Below are positions 1 through 10,480 of a stretch of DNA of 64,000 nucleotides, one piece after another. The notes beneath the pieces are model-generated. The model made no database searches and was not told the DNA's origin. It saw only the letters and a list, made by a program, of their open reading frames with translations. The position numbers and the translations under genes were made by a program. This DNA is from Psychrobacter glacincola (lineage in GTDB: Bacteria; Pseudomonadota; Gammaproteobacteria; Pseudomonadales; Moraxellaceae). The stretch lies in contig NZ_CAJGZH010000003.1 of the NCBI RefSeq assembly GCF_904846075.1, forward strand, positions 372,001-436,000, given 5' to 3'. How positions within the stretch are numbered: position 1 is the stretch's first letter; each line of letters opens with the position of its first letter.

Positions 1-3000
1 CCCTTGGCGCTCTAAGAAACGTGACGTCACTTTACGTACGGTAACAGAGTCATCAACCACTAAAATAGTAGACTTAAACTCTAAACGACTTCGTTTAGAA
101 TCAGCAGATTGCGAGATATTTTTGACCAACTGCGCATTACGCATCAAAGCAATCAGGTCTAAGATAAGCATTACTGAACCATCGCCCATGATAGTCGCTG
201 CTGAAATACCTGGTAGATTCGATAACTGTTGTCCTAGAGGTTTGACCACGACTTCGATACGTGACCCTGCAATCTGATCAACCTGCAATGCAATATTTTG
301 TCCGCTACGATTCTTGATGATAATGAGTGGCAAACTGGTATTGGTATTAACGACCAGTTCATTCAGTTCATTGCCTGACAAAATCTCATTTAAATAACGC
401 ACTCGATAATCAACATCTTCAAAGTTCAACGTTGCATCGCCTGACTGATAATAGTCATAAAGCTTTTCTGGATTAATCCGTACCACACGCTCAATCTGTA
501 CCAAAGGTATCGCATAATAACGATCCGCGGCACGCACAACCAATGCATCAGATACCGCAACCGTCAGTGGTAAGCGCATCGTAAAGCGTGAGCCTTTACC
601 CAGTTCTGAGACAACCGATACAGCACCACCTAATTGACGAATCTCGCTGATGACCACGTCCATGCCCACGCCACGTCCAGAAATCTGTGTTACTTGCTTA
701 CTGGTACTCAATCCAGCATGGAAAATATACTGCATGATATCAAGATCAGTTAGGCTGTTATCATTTGCATCAATCAAGCCTTGAGAAATGGCTTTATTAC
801 GAACGGCTTCTACATCGATGCCGCGACCGTCATCTATTAACTGAATGACAATCTCACTACCTTCTCGATTTACCTCAAGAGTAATACGCCCACTACGCTC
901 TTTACCTGCTTTTAAACGCGTTGAGGTATTTTCGATACCATGATCGACAGCGTTACGGAGCATATGTTCAAGCGGTGAAGTAATACGCTCTAGAATGGTT
1001 CTATCCATCTCATCATCGGCATTGATGATCGTTAATTCGACAGATTTATTCAGCTCATTGGCAGTTTGTCGTACGATACGCTCAAGACGTGGCGTTAAGC
1101 GCGTAAACGGCACCATACGTGAATTCATAAGCCCATCTTGTAACTCGGTCTGTGTACGAGACAGCTGTAATAAAAGGCTTTCACTGTCTCGTGTTTTTTC
1201 TAATAGAGTATGATTAATATCAATCAAATCTGAGGCTGACTCTGTCAAAGATTTGGATAACTGATTTAAAGAAGAATATTGATCCATCTCTAGAGGGTCA
1301 AACCCTTCATGATTAATCAGCTCATCGTCTATCTGCGACAAGATCTGCGCCTCAAGCTCGATTTCCATTCGGCGTAACTGATCAGCCAAGCGCTGTACCG
1401 TAATACCCATATCTTCGATACTATTGGTCAAGCTACTCATGCCCATATCGATACGAGCACGGTTGATGGCTGACTCACCAGATAGGTTAATCATATGCTC
1501 GATCAAACCACCTGAGATACGAATCATCTCATTATTATTGGCACTCTGATCTTCCTCACCCGTACTGCTGAGCATAGAAGGCATCTCACTAATATCTTTT
1601 GCCAGATACTGTGAGTCTTGCTGTTCTCTAGCAATAAAGAGCGCTTCATGCTGCGATTGTAGGGATTCTTTAGGAATTTGCTTTAGGCTGTCAGGATTTT
1701 TACTAAATTGCTGCAATGCCTCAATCAATAGCGCAGGCGTCGGTGGATTGACATGTTGTCTAAGGATAGAGATCGCATCAGCAAGCCAGTCATGACTGGC
1801 AACCAGCAACTCCAATACTTTTTTGGTAGCAGGACGACGATTATCTACAAAATCTGTATAAACCGATTCCATTTCATGTGCCAGATCAGCGATACCAGCT
1901 GCGGTGACCATTCGTGCGCCACCTTTGATGGTATGCAAATCACGCTGCAATGCCTGTAATGCTGTCGTATTATTGGTATCTTTTAAGAACAGTTGCAGAT
2001 ACTTATTACGATTGGTGAGCTCCTCAGCCTCTTCTAAAAACACCGACAATATATCAGGATCTGGCAAACCATTCGCCCATGACTGTTTAATCATCATGTC
2101 TAGGCTCAAGGTATCCGATACATAAGCGCTGAGGTGAGCGTTGTTAGCCACCCTACTTTGTGCTTCAGGTTCGAAGTGAGTTTTCGGAATAGGTATGATT
2201 AGCTCTACCGTTTCTGGCAAGGCTTGGGCTTTTACAAACTGTTGTAGTTGCTCAATCAGCGCTGAGGCAAAAAATGATTTTTTATGATTTACGATATGCA
2301 GTACTTGCAACGACATTGTGTCTTGCACTATTTGCATTATTTCAAGCCATTGTGCTGTCGGTATTCTTCTATTCTCTACAAATGCTTCATAGACACTTTC
2401 AGCTTCATGGGTCAGATCACCAATACTACGAATACCTGCCATTCGCGCACCACCTTTGATAGTGTGCAGATGGCGCTGTAAAACTTTTAGTGCATTTATA
2501 TTGCTGATATCAGCACGCCACTTATTAAAACTCTCATCCAGCGCGGCATCGAGCTCTTGAGCTTCTTCTAAAAATATCTCTAATAGCTCAGCATCAGTAT
2601 CAATAGATTCAAGCTGTAGCTCAGGTGCTGCAACGGCTCTCACGACAAAGATACCCTCATCACCATTGCTATCATCGTCTTGGTAAATACGTTGTAGATC
2701 TGCAATAACTTGTTGGTCAATCTTCAATGACGTGCTACCAGCCAATGCGTCGAACAAACCAACCAGTTGAGCATGACCAGCGTGTAAAACCGCTTGGGTA
2801 TCGATATTTCTTGCTGTATCAATATTATTTTTCAAATAGGCATAAGCGTGACCCAACTCATTGAGAATAAAAGTGAATTTTGGAAACGCTTCTGCTTTAT
2901 TGGCTAAGTAAGCTATTTGCGATATTTGCTGCGATATATAGCCCTGAACATGTGCTGTCTCAGAATGATTAAGTGCGTCATCTAACTCCCACTCAGCATC

Positions 3001-6000
3001 CAATAGTTCATCAATATTATTGTCTAACAACTGCTCTATCGTTGGTTTGTTATCAGCCGTGACCTTATCATCGCTAATGACGTATTGCTCACCAAGCATG
3101 GCTTGCAATGAGGCTATATCTTGCTGACTTTGTGCATCTTCGATCGATATATTTTGCGGCTGAACGTTTTGCTTGTAGTTGTTTAAATAACCGTCCATTA
3201 GCGTAGCAGACTTCGCCAATGCTTCTAGATGTTGAGCATTCATCGCAGTATCTTGCTGCTGTAGTAGCTCTAAGCTATGCTCTATCGTTGCGCTAACCTC
3301 GCTGATCGCTGCTAAAGCACTAGAACCTGAAGCCCCTCGCAAGGTATGGAATGCGCGGACAATCTCATCCGTCACTTCAATATAAGACTGATCTTGATGC
3401 TCATCAACGAATTGGTCAATATCTTGCAACAGTCCTTCTGCTTCATCGATAAAAATCTCACAAAACATTTTTTCTTCTTCGCTTTGCGGTGCTAAATAAA
3501 TAGGCGCTTCTGCTATCATTTCATTGACAGAATTAATCGTCTGCAGCGTGGTATCTATCGCTGTATTAAGATTATCTTGGGTAGGGCTATGTTCATCAAT
3601 AGCAGGCGGTAGTACTGACGCTTGTATGGTCTCATCCTCAGAACTATTTGATGCTTGCTCATACAAGGTAGAATAGCTAAATTCGTCCCCTTGCTGTTTG
3701 CTATAAGCATTGGCGCATGCGATCCATAAAGGCACCATCACCGGATAATTTTGGCTGTCATTTTCAAATACTGTTAGCATCGCAGGATAGGCAGCTAGCA
3801 CATCGGCAATAAGCTGACGCATATCTGCTGAGACAGTCACACTATGATCCAAAATGCGATTAAGCATATTTTCTATAGCCCAAGCCAGCTCAGCCGTATA
3901 ATTTGCACCGACCATACGACCGGAACCTTTTAAGGTATGGAACCCTCGACGAATATCCACCAATCCGCTTAAGTCAGCTGGCAATAACCGCCAATCTTCA
4001 TATAAAGGTACAATCTCAGCCAATACTTCATCAGCTTCTTCTAAAAATATCTCTTTAATATCAGGATCGGCATCATGAGCATCTGCCGCTAGCTGCTCAG
4101 TTTCTTGCATAAAGGGTTTGAGTATCGCTGGAATATCAATAGCAGATAAGGAAGCAACAGCAGTGCTCTTTGTACTATCAGCAGTTGTCTCGTTTGACTC
4201 ATTGCTCATGTCGAGAGCAGTTAGCAATTCAGCATCATCATCGAATGGAGACGATAGTTCTAATGCTGAGTCTGAATCAGCAGTGACAGCATCTAATGTA
4301 GTCAGCCCAGCATTGATAGGTTGCTGTGTCATGAGATTATGGCTTTGTAGAATAGTAATAGCAGGATCAAAGCTTGGAGGTTGTTGCGCTTCAAAATCCA
4401 TCACTAATGCTGGTAGCCGTTTTGCCGTATCCATTACCAGATTTACGACTTCATCCGTGACAGGCAGCGTTTTATCTAACAGACGATTGAGCAGATTTTC
4501 GATTGACCATGCCATCTCGCTGATGCTAAAAGCCCCAACCATACGTCCTGAGCCTTTTAAGGTATGGAACCCTCTACGCACCTCAGTGAGTGGGGTTAAA
4601 TCCTTTGAATCTTGCTGCCAGATAGGTAGAAAGTCTTCTAAATCAGCAATGACTTCCGTCACCTCTTCGATAAAGATGTCACGAATCTCTGCGTCCATCT
4701 CAAAATTATCAGGCTTAACTTGCTCACGAGCAAGCGTTAATGGTTCACTCTCGGTACTATCATCATCAGCCGTATCTTGCCCTACCACACGCTCATTATC
4801 TACATCAGTCAAAGCTTGGTTAGCAACATCATTTTGACTATTAGCAGGAGTAATCTCGCCACTATCATCGTAACGCAATACGTTGGTCGCTACGGATTTT
4901 TGGGTAAGGAAAGTGTCTTTAATGGTCTCTGGCGATGCAATATAATGAGTAAGAAGTTGGGCGGCAGTCGCAGTATACTCATTTGCCCGCATTAATAGCT
5001 GCGGGTCAAAAACCTGCTGCGCAAGGTAGTCAAGCAACAATTCAATAGACGTTAGTCCTTCAGCCAATGCCTGAGTCACATCCCAACTGAGTACGTCAAT
5101 CTCATGAATGGTCAATTGTGTAAATATACTTGCCATATCATTCATGGTTTGACGAATTGATGGCAATCCCATGTCGGCAAAAGCATCGCCAATATCGGTA
5201 AAATCAGCAGCAATGGGCAGTAAGTCAGTGTCTTGACGCTGTACATATTCATGAAAGCTTTGTTTGACATCTTCTACCGCGATGCGCAGCTCACGTAAAC
5301 TTCCACCAACAGAAGCCGTCACAGGACTTGCTTCCGACTGCGTTTCAATAGCTTCAAACGTTGCAGACAATGTCGTAAAAGAAGCGGCATCCCCTATCTT
5401 GAGAGATATCGTCTGTTCGGTATGATAGATAGCGTTATATAGCTCTTGAAGCTGACGCTCAATCTGCCATTGTTCTTGCGCAAATCCTGTTTCTGATGAT
5501 AGAGCCTGCTCTATGTCTGTAACAATTTCATGTATTTGCGACACGTAATAAGTCCAACCTCGACCTTCGAGTTGACTTTGTATTTTCTGTAAAGGAATGA
5601 GAAGCGTGTCTGGCTTATCCAAAGTAAAGATAAGTGTCTCAAGCTCACTGAGTATACGTGGTAAAAAACGTGATCCCGTTGACGACGTTTGCGACAAATC
5701 ATTTAGAAGTGACTGAGTGCGCTTGCTACTTTGAGCAAGGCTATTTAGTTCAATATACACCCTTATGATTAAGCTTCGAATAACGCTTGACGACAACTCA
5801 GCTTGCTGAGTGCGAGACTCTATTACTTGATCCAGCTGACTTAGCAATGACGCATAATGCTCAGGTAATGGGGTATCATTATGAGCAAGGTCATTTAGCC
5901 ACAGTTCCGTTAAGTACCAAAGGCGTTGTAAGTCATCATGTTGAGTGGTCTGCCATAAGTATTGGCTGACTCTTTCTAGTGTAGTCAATAAGGACGGTTG

Positions 6001-6594
6001 ATTGGTATTGGCACTCAATAACGCTTGTACTTGCTGTCGCCAAACCAGTAATAATTGTTGATAGTGATAATCAGCTAAATGCGTCGCCGTTCTATTCGCC
6101 GGCATCATCACTTCGATGCTATTGATAGCATCGATAATATGATCATCGATAGCATGATTATTTAGATTATTATGCTGAGTATTCGCCAAGCTGACCGAGA
6201 TATCTAGCGCTACCCCCAGTTTCGATAGTGCTTGAGTAAGCTCGTCAGCAGCATTATCAATTAAAATGGTGTTGTGATTACCCATACCTGCGTATTGATT
6301 CAACTCACGCTGTAGTAAGCGATGAGAAAACTGACCAATGCGGCGGTCGTTAGCAGAAATACTATCGCGACTGCTAACGTCTGCCAGCAAGCTCAGTTTA
6401 TTGGCAAGATCTGCTAATAAATTAAGGCGAATCATCGTTAGCGCGCCGCCAACCTGATGATAATGTTGCACCATCTGCTCGTAATCAGTGCTATCAGCGT
6501 CTAACTGCCAGCCATCAGATATCTGTGATAATTGCTGATTAAACAGTGGTAATAACCACTCAAGCGTCACTATGTCATTGGGCTGGTTTTTCAT
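1..6594 (-). CDS. chpA: ChpA/PilL-type hybrid chemosensory histidine kinase (3' end outside window)
   Basis: Central CheA-like kinase of the Pil-Chp system, which controls type IV pili and surface responses. About 2198 residues are visible from ATG 6594, and the frame runs off the left edge. Phosphotransfer (Hpt) motifs of the H-T-[LI]-[KR]-G type have their His at about residues 677, 886, 1083, 1377 and 1554; a degenerate N-terminal one (HQVGGAL) has His 46. They are followed by a CheA dimerisation helix region, an ATPase domain (N box EHMLRNAVDHG, DDGRGID, GRGVGMDVV, about residues 1870-1980), a CheW-like domain, and the start of a receiver domain (ILVVDDSVTVRK) at the edge. The third Hpt reads HTLRGASG, so its Lys is Arg. 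P. aeruginosa ChpA is about 2480 residues, so roughly 100 or more residues are missing here. It lies 30 bp downstream of pilK, in the same operon. Confidence 0.95.
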   Translation of the reverse strand, partial: MKNQPNDIVTLEWLLPLFNQQLSQISDGWQLDADSTDYEQMVQHYHQVGGALTMIRLNLLADLANKLSLLADVSSRDSISANDRRIGQFSHRLLQRELNQYAGMGNHNTILIDNAADELTQALSKLGVALDISVSLANTQHNNLNNHAIDDHIIDAINSIEVMMPANRTATHLADYHYQQLLLVWRQQVQALLSANTNQPSLLTTLERVSQYLWQTTQHDDLQRLWYLTELWLNDLAHNDTPLPEHYASLLSQLDQVIESRTQQAELSSSVIRSLIIRVYIELNSLAQSSKRTQSLLNDLSQTSSTGSRFLPRILSELETLIFTLDKPDTLLIPLQKIQSQLEGRGWTYYVSQIHEIVTDIEQALSSETGFAQEQWQIERQLQELYNAIYHTEQTISLKIGDAASFTTLSATFEAIETQSEASPVTASVGGSLRELRIAVEDVKQSFHEYVQRQDTDLLPIAADFTDIGDAFADMGLPSIRQTMNDMASIFTQLTIHEIDVLSWDVTQALAEGLTSIELLLDYLAQQVFDPQLLMRANEYTATAAQLLTHYIASPETIKDTFLTQKSVATNVLRYDDSGEITPANSQNDVANQALTDVDNERVVGQDTADDDSTESEPLTLAREQVKPDNFEMDAEIRDIFIEEVTEVIADLEDFLPIWQQDSKDLTPLTEVRRGFHTLKGSGRMVGAFSISEMAWSIENLLNRLLDKTLPVTDEVVNLVMDTAKRLPALVMDFEAQQPPSFDPAITILQSHNLMTQQPINAGLTTLDAVTADSDSALELSSPFDDDAELLTALDMSNESNETTADSTKSTAVASLSAIDIPAILKPFMQETEQLAADAHDADPDIKEIFLEEADEVLAEIVPLYEDWRLLPADLSGLVDIRRGFHTLKGSGRMVGANYTAELAWAIENMLNRILDHSVTVSADMRQLIADVLAAYPAMLTVFENDSQNYPVMVPLWIACANAYSKQQGDEFSYSTLYEQASNSSEDETIQASVLPPAIDEHSPTQDNLNTAIDTTLQTINSVNEMIAEAPIYLAPQSEEEKMFCEIFIDEAEGLLQDIDQFVDEHQDQSYIEVTDEIVRAFHTLRGASGSSALAAISEVSATIEHSLELLQQQDTAMNAQHLEALAKSATLMDGYLNNYKQNVQPQNISIEDAQSQQDIASLQAMLGEQYVISDDKVTADNKPTIEQLLDNNIDELLDAEWELDDALNHSETAHVQGYISQQISQIAYLANKAEAFPKFTFILNELGHAYAYLKNNIDTARNIDTQAVLHAGHAQLVGLFDALAGSTSLKIDQQVIADLQRIYQDDDSNGDEGIFVVRAVAAPELQLESIDTDAELLEIFLEEAQELDAALDESFNKWRADISNINALKVLQRHLHTIKGGARMAGIRSIGDLTHEAESVYEAFVENRRIPTAQWLEIMQIVQDTMSLQVLHIVNHKKSFFASALIEQLQQFVKAQALPETVELIIPIPKTHFEPEAQSRVANNAHLSAYVSDTLSLDMMIKQSWANGLPDPDILSVFLEEAEELTNRNKYLQLFLKDTNNTTALQALQRDLHTIKGGARMVTAAGIADLAHEMESVYTDFVDNRRPATKKVLELLVASHDWLADAISILRQHVNPPTPALLIEALQQFSKNPDSLKQIPKESLQSQHEALFIAREQQDSQYLAKDISEMPSMLSSTGEEDQSANNNEMIRISGGLIEHMINLSGESAINRARIDMGMSSLTNSIEDMGITVQRLADQLRRMEIELEAQILSQIDDELINHEGFDPLEMDQYSSLNQLSKSLTESASDLIDINHTLLEKTRDSESLLLQLSRTQTELQDGLMNSRMVPFTRLTPRLERIVRQTANELNKSVELTIINADDEMDRTILERITSPLEHMLRNAVDHGIENTSTRLKAGKERSGRITLEVNREGSEIVIQLIDDGRGIDVEAVRNKAISQGLIDANDNSLTDLDIMQYIFHAGLSTSKQVTQISGRGVGMDVVISEIRQLGGAVSVVSELGKGSRFTMRLPLTVAVSDALVVRAADRYYAIPLVQIERVVRINPEKLYDYYQSGDATLNFEDVDYRVRYLNEILSGNELNELVVNTNTSLPLIIIKNRSGQNIALQVDQIAGSRIEVVVKPLGQQLSNLPGISAATIMGDGSVMLILDLIALMRNAQLVKNISQSADSKRSRLEFKSTILVVDDSVTVRKVTSRFLERQG

Positions 6595-6624
6595 AGGGTT
6601 ATCCTAACTTGTCTAGGCACTAAT

Positions 6625-7617
6625 TTAGACATTAATTTTTTGCCACACATTAACCTGTGGGTGCGCAATACGGCGCATATTTGAAGGACGCCAAAACAAC
6701 GCCTCACCTGGAGCCAATATAATATATCCACCTAACGCACACTGCTCTGATAGCCTTGCCAAAATATCACGCTGATCAAACTTGCGAAAATATAGCAGCA
6801 TATTTTGACAGATAATGACATGCTGAAGGTGCGAAGTGGGTGGTTTTTGCTCAATAATATTGTGTAAAGCGAAGCTAACATAGCGTCGTAACGTTGACGC
6901 AATCTGCCAGTCTGCCTGAGTGCCAGTCATCGCCTTTTTTGCGGTAGACACCTTATAAAAATGCGATTGACTGATATCACACTTAGCTCGCAATGGCTGA
7001 ACGAACTGCTGGCACAGGTCTGGAATTAACGACTGCTGCCGCTTATCATACTGCCCTAGTCGTGCTTTTGTAATGGCTTGTTGGCTAACATCTGTACCCA
7101 ATATCGTATAATTAATCAATTGTTCAGAAGCCAAGCTCATCGCCAATGACCATGTTTCTTGCCCACTGGCACAACCAACACTCCAAATGCGAAATAAATC
7201 ATTAGCATCATTGTTGTGACCACGATCAGTACTAGTGGCAGTAAGCTGCTGGCGCTGATGCTGTAATGCACACTTTGTGACAAAATCGATAGAAGGCATA
7301 TGACGAAAAAAACGACTTTCGTGAATCAGTACTTTATCCAATAACTGCTGGCGTACTTCATCGTTTTTTGGTAGTTGACACCACAGCTTTTCAACTGTCA
7401 ATCCATGTGATAATGCCGTGTGTTCAATCGCATTTATCAACCATTGCAGCTGGACATTGGGTAGAACGAAACCAATCTCTTGTTCTATATATCGCTGCCA
7501 CTGCTGCACATCAAAACTGTCTGCCTGCAGCAAACCCTTAATCAACGAGGGCTTGACTGCTTTAATTAGATTGCTGTCTGGTTGAGTAAAATTATTCACG
7601 TCACCTGCTATAGTCAC
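6625..7617 (-). CDS. pilK: PilK, CheR-type chemoreceptor glutamate methyltransferase
   Basis: Predicted SAM-dependent O-methyltransferase that methylates glutamates of the adjacent PilJ receptor in the cytoplasm. The N-terminal helical CheR domain spans about residues 50-120. The SAM-binding motif I is GCASGQE at residues 148-154, followed by the acidic loop LGTDVS and the late CQNMLLYF motif typical of CheR proteins. Its 330 residues are slightly longer than P. aeruginosa PilK (about 290), with a polar spacer around residues 128-140. The start is a GTG without an obvious Shine-Dalgarno, so the N-terminus is uncertain. The position between pilJ and chpA supports the pilK name rather than a generic cheR. 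Confidence 0.9.
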   Translation of the reverse strand: MTIAGDVNNFTQPDSNLIKAVKPSLIKGLLQADSFDVQQWQRYIEQEIGFVLPNVQLQWLINAIEHTALSHGLTVEKLWCQLPKNDEVRQQLLDKVLIHESRFFRHMPSIDFVTKCALQHQRQQLTATSTDRGHNNDANDLFRIWSVGCASGQETWSLAMSLASEQLINYTILGTDVSQQAITKARLGQYDKRQQSLIPDLCQQFVQPLRAKCDISQSHFYKVSTAKKAMTGTQADWQIASTLRRYVSFALHNIIEQKPPTSHLQHVIICQNMLLYFRKFDQRDILARLSEQCALGGYIILAPGEALFWRPSNMRRIAHPQVNVWQKINV

Positions 7618-7711
7618 TGCTGCAAATCATCGTATCTGCACAGTATATTATTAACACATTAATTTAAAAACGGTCAGTGGTCTAACACCTACTTGACGTT
7701 AACACTTGTCA

Positions 7712-9124
7712 TTACACACTTGCTGATAACGCTTCTTCGGTGTCCAACATCTCGTTTTCTAGTAGCTCATCATCGTTCGATACTTTAAAACCAGTGACTG
7801 ACTCTTGCAATGCTGCAGCCATTTCACTCAGCTCACCAATAGAGCGTGCGGTTGCCATTGTGCCAGAAGAGGTCTGTGAGGTAATATCTTGAATAATATT
7901 CATCGTATGGGAGATGTGACCAGCAGATTCGGCCTGCTGCAAAGCGGCGTTTGAGATGTTTTGAATCAAGTCAGCCAAGGTATTAGAAACGCTCTGCACT
8001 TCTTCTAGGGCTTCACCAGCATCTTTTGCCAAACGTGCACCGCGCACAACTTCAGAGGTCGTCGATTCCATTGACATAACCGCTTCGTTGGTATCTGCCT
8101 GAATGGTTTTTACCAAGGTTTCAATCTGTTTGGTAGCGTTAGCTGAACGCTCAGCAAGACGTTGGACTTCATCGGCAACGACCGCAAAGCCTCGACCAGC
8201 CTCACCTGCCATCGATGCCTGAATAGCACCATTCAATGCCAAAACGTTGGTCTGGTCAGCAATATCATTAATCAAACCAACGATATCCCCAATTTCTTGC
8301 GAAGACTCACCAAGACGCTTAATACGTTTTGAGGTCTCTTGAATCTGATCACGAATCACGTTCATACCTTCAATAGAGCGCTGTACAACTTCCGCTCCAT
8401 TATGAGAGATGGCTACTGAGCGCTGAGCAACAGTCGCCGATTCTGAAGCGTTGTTCGAAACTTGGTCAATCGATACTGTCATCTCATTAATAGCCGCTGA
8501 TACACCAGCAATTTCTTGTGCTTGGTGCTCAGATGCTTCAGCAAGTTCGACTGCATTCATCTGTGTTTGGTCTGAAGACTGCGAAACGCGGTCAGCCGTG
8601 TTGTTAATAACCAAAACCAATTGACGTAATTGGTCAATCGCAAAGTTCACTGAGTCAGCAATTGCCCCAGTAAAATCTTCTGATACGGTGGCATTAACCG
8701 TCAAATCGCCTTCTGCTAAATCACCCAATTCATCAAGTAGACGTAGAATAGCAATCTGGTTACGTTCATTTTCTTCTTGAATTTGACGCGCTCGCTCAGA
8801 TTCCGCTTCTGCTTCCTGACGACGACGCAAGGTTTCTTTTTCAATGAGTAGACGCTCTGATCCCCCACGCTGCTTCAGTAACTGATACAGAGCAAAGAGG
8901 ATACCTAATACTCCTACGACAAATATAATCGCTGGTAAGGTAACGGATTGGTTAAAATCAGCCAAGTACTGACTTACTGACGATAACGAATTGACCAGCC
9001 AAATCAGGCAGGCCACACTTATTAGCACAAAAAACCCTAACAATAACTTCCACTTGCTATTAGCGTCCTTGCCATCTGTTGTATTGGTCGTACCAGCTAC
9101 AGGTTTCTTTATAACATCACTCAT
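7712..9124 (-). CDS. pilJ: PilJ-like methyl-accepting chemoreceptor lacking a periplasmic domain
   Basis: Receptor of the Pil-Chp array. I chose ATG 9124 (MSDVIKK) because AAAGGA lies just upstream; an in-frame TTG at 9142 would add six residues but is less likely. The product has 470 residues with two membrane helices at about 26-47 and 62-83, joined by only about 14 periplasmic residues. A long cytoplasmic signalling coiled coil follows. The hairpin tip reads [19 protein letters not shown], which is the PilJ type rather than the usual NAAIEAARAGE. P. aeruginosa PilJ is about 680 residues and has a large periplasmic ligand module, which is absent here. The gene sits in the canonical pilI-pilJ-pilK order. 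Input is therefore likely to come through partner proteins or the cytoplasm (inference). Confidence 0.9.
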   Translation of the reverse strand: MSDVIKKPVAGTTNTTDGKDANSKWKLLLGFFVLISVACLIWLVNSLSSVSQYLADFNQSVTLPAIIFVVGVLGILFALYQLLKQRGGSERLLIEKETLRRRQEAEAESERARQIQEENERNQIAILRLLDELGDLAEGDLTVNATVSEDFTGAIADSVNFAIDQLRQLVLVINNTADRVSQSSDQTQMNAVELAEASEHQAQEIAGVSAAINEMTVSIDQVSNNASESATVAQRSVAISHNGAEVVQRSIEGMNVIRDQIQETSKRIKRLGESSQEIGDIVGLINDIADQTNVLALNGAIQASMAGEAGRGFAVVADEVQRLAERSANATKQIETLVKTIQADTNEAVMSMESTTSEVVRGARLAKDAGEALEEVQSVSNTLADLIQNISNAALQQAESAGHISHTMNIIQDITSQTSSGTMATARSIGELSEMAAALQESVTGFKVSNDDELLENEMLDTEEALSASV

Positions 9125-9301
9125 CGTACGTATTCCTTTCAAACAATCATCAAAGTCTCATCGTGACTGACTTTGACAATCTTATTGTTATAAAAACAAC
9201 AGTGATTAGCAAAGCCTGTATGAATACTGACACCCAACCGTATCATGTCATTCGCTATTATTTCGTCATCGTTATAGCAGCCAGATAGCTGTTATCGACT
9301 G

Positions 9302-9832
9302 CTATATTGCAGCATCGGTATACTGCAGGTCTTGTGCGAGCAGGCTTGGCATAAAAACATACCAATCTTGCTCATTTTTAAAGAACTTACCGTGATTATA
9401 AGGAGCAAAAGGCGAATTAGGCTCTATAGCTTCTGCACGGTATTGATCATGCGTAAATTGTTCAATCCCAATAACTTGATCCACTAACAGTCCTGAAAAG
9501 AGATTGTCATGTTCAATGACAATGACTTTGCGTTGGCTCATTTGCGTTAAACGACTAGGAACCTGTAAAAACTGAGACAAATCAGTGATTGGCAATAGGC
9601 GTCCGCGGATATTGGCGATGCCTAGCATCCAAGGCTTCACTAGAGGCAAGCTGGTATACTCTGGCATGGCCAATACTTCTGATACTTGACCCATCGGTGC
9701 AACTAACCGCTGTCCGCCAATCTCGAATACCACACCTTGCCAGTCATACTCTTGTCCACCGCGGCGACCACTTTTGCGCGCGCGTGCCAAGTCTGCTAAA
9801 CGCAGAAGCTCAATAAACCCTCTGGAAGCCAC
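9302..9832 (-). CDS. pilI: PilI, CheW-like coupling protein
   Basis: Adaptor of 176 residues that should connect PilJ to ChpA in the membrane-associated chemosensory array. The CheW fold is recognisable from VVFEIGGQRLVAPMGQV, the PWMLGIANIRGRLLPITDL strand-turn, and GLLVDQVIGIEQF. Translation starts at a GTG three bases after the pilH stop; the GGAG overlapping the end of pilH serves as ribosome binding site, which implies translational coupling. Length and position match PilI of Pseudomonas and Acinetobacter. Confidence 0.92.
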   Translation of the reverse strand: MASRGFIELLRLADLARARKSGRRGGQEYDWQGVVFEIGGQRLVAPMGQVSEVLAMPEYTSLPLVKPWMLGIANIRGRLLPITDLSQFLQVPSRLTQMSQRKVIVIEHDNLFSGLLVDQVIGIEQFTHDQYRAEAIEPNSPFAPYNHGKFFKNEQDWYVFMPSLLAQDLQYTDAAI

Positions 9833-9835
9833 AAT

Positions 9836-10198
9836 CTACTCCATTACTTTACGAATGATATTAACCAATCCATTTTCGTCAACAGGCTTTGCCATATACT
9901 CTTTAGCGCCTTGGCGTTTTCCCCAAACTCGATCGGTTTCCTGATTTTTGGTACTGATCATAATCACTGGAATATGCGCGGTGGTCTTACCTCGAGTAAT
10001 TTTGCGAGTGGCCTGAAAACCGTTCATCTCAGGCATAACCACGTCCATTAAAATGACATCTGGTAAGTGATCAATGGCCATCTGGCAACCTTGCTCACCA
10101 TTTATGGCCTCTAATACTTTAAAATTATGTCTGGCAAGCATGTCGCGAAATTTCGCCATCTCAGATGGTGAGTCGTCAATGACTAAAACTGTAGTCAT
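9836..10198 (-). CDS. pilH: PilH, single-domain response regulator
   Basis: CheY-like receiver of 120 residues with no output domain. The acidic pocket is VIDDSPSE, the phospho-acceptor Asp lies in DVILMDVVMPEMNG, and the conserved Lys is in YMAKPVDENG. PilH is phosphorylated by ChpA and tunes retraction or acts as a phosphate sink in the Pil-Chp system (family knowledge). An AAAGGA-type ribosome binding site precedes ATG 10198. It is tightly coupled to pilI (3-bp gap). A 282-bp AT-rich gap separates it from pilG, so an internal promoter there is possible. Confidence 0.93.
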   Translation of the reverse strand: MTTVLVIDDSPSEMAKFRDMLARHNFKVLEAINGEQGCQMAIDHLPDVILMDVVMPEMNGFQATRKITRGKTTAHIPVIMISTKNQETDRVWGKRQGAKEYMAKPVDENGLVNIIRKVME

Positions 10199-10480
10199 AG
10201 GAATTTCCTTTATTTTCGAAAGTATCCATAAGGATATGTTGTTATATTATTGAGACAATCCGACTGAAAGTAGCACGCCAACCATGAATGGCAGGGCAAC
10301 TCTCTTAACAGTTTCGATTAAATATTGAGCAATTATTAGTAATATTTTATCAATACTAAATCTCTTAACCGTAATGCCTAGCCTAATTTATCTGATTCTA
10401 TATAAAGCATAGCAATGCATAAATCATACCAACTTGTAAGACAATATTTAATGATATGTCTACAAGTGGACTTATTTATA

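Noticed and set aside
4118..4837. 239-codon plus-strand frame opposite chpA
   Set aside because: Antisense shadow of the well-supported chpA frame; Ser/Ala-rich as expected from reversed Asp/Glu/Ala codons.
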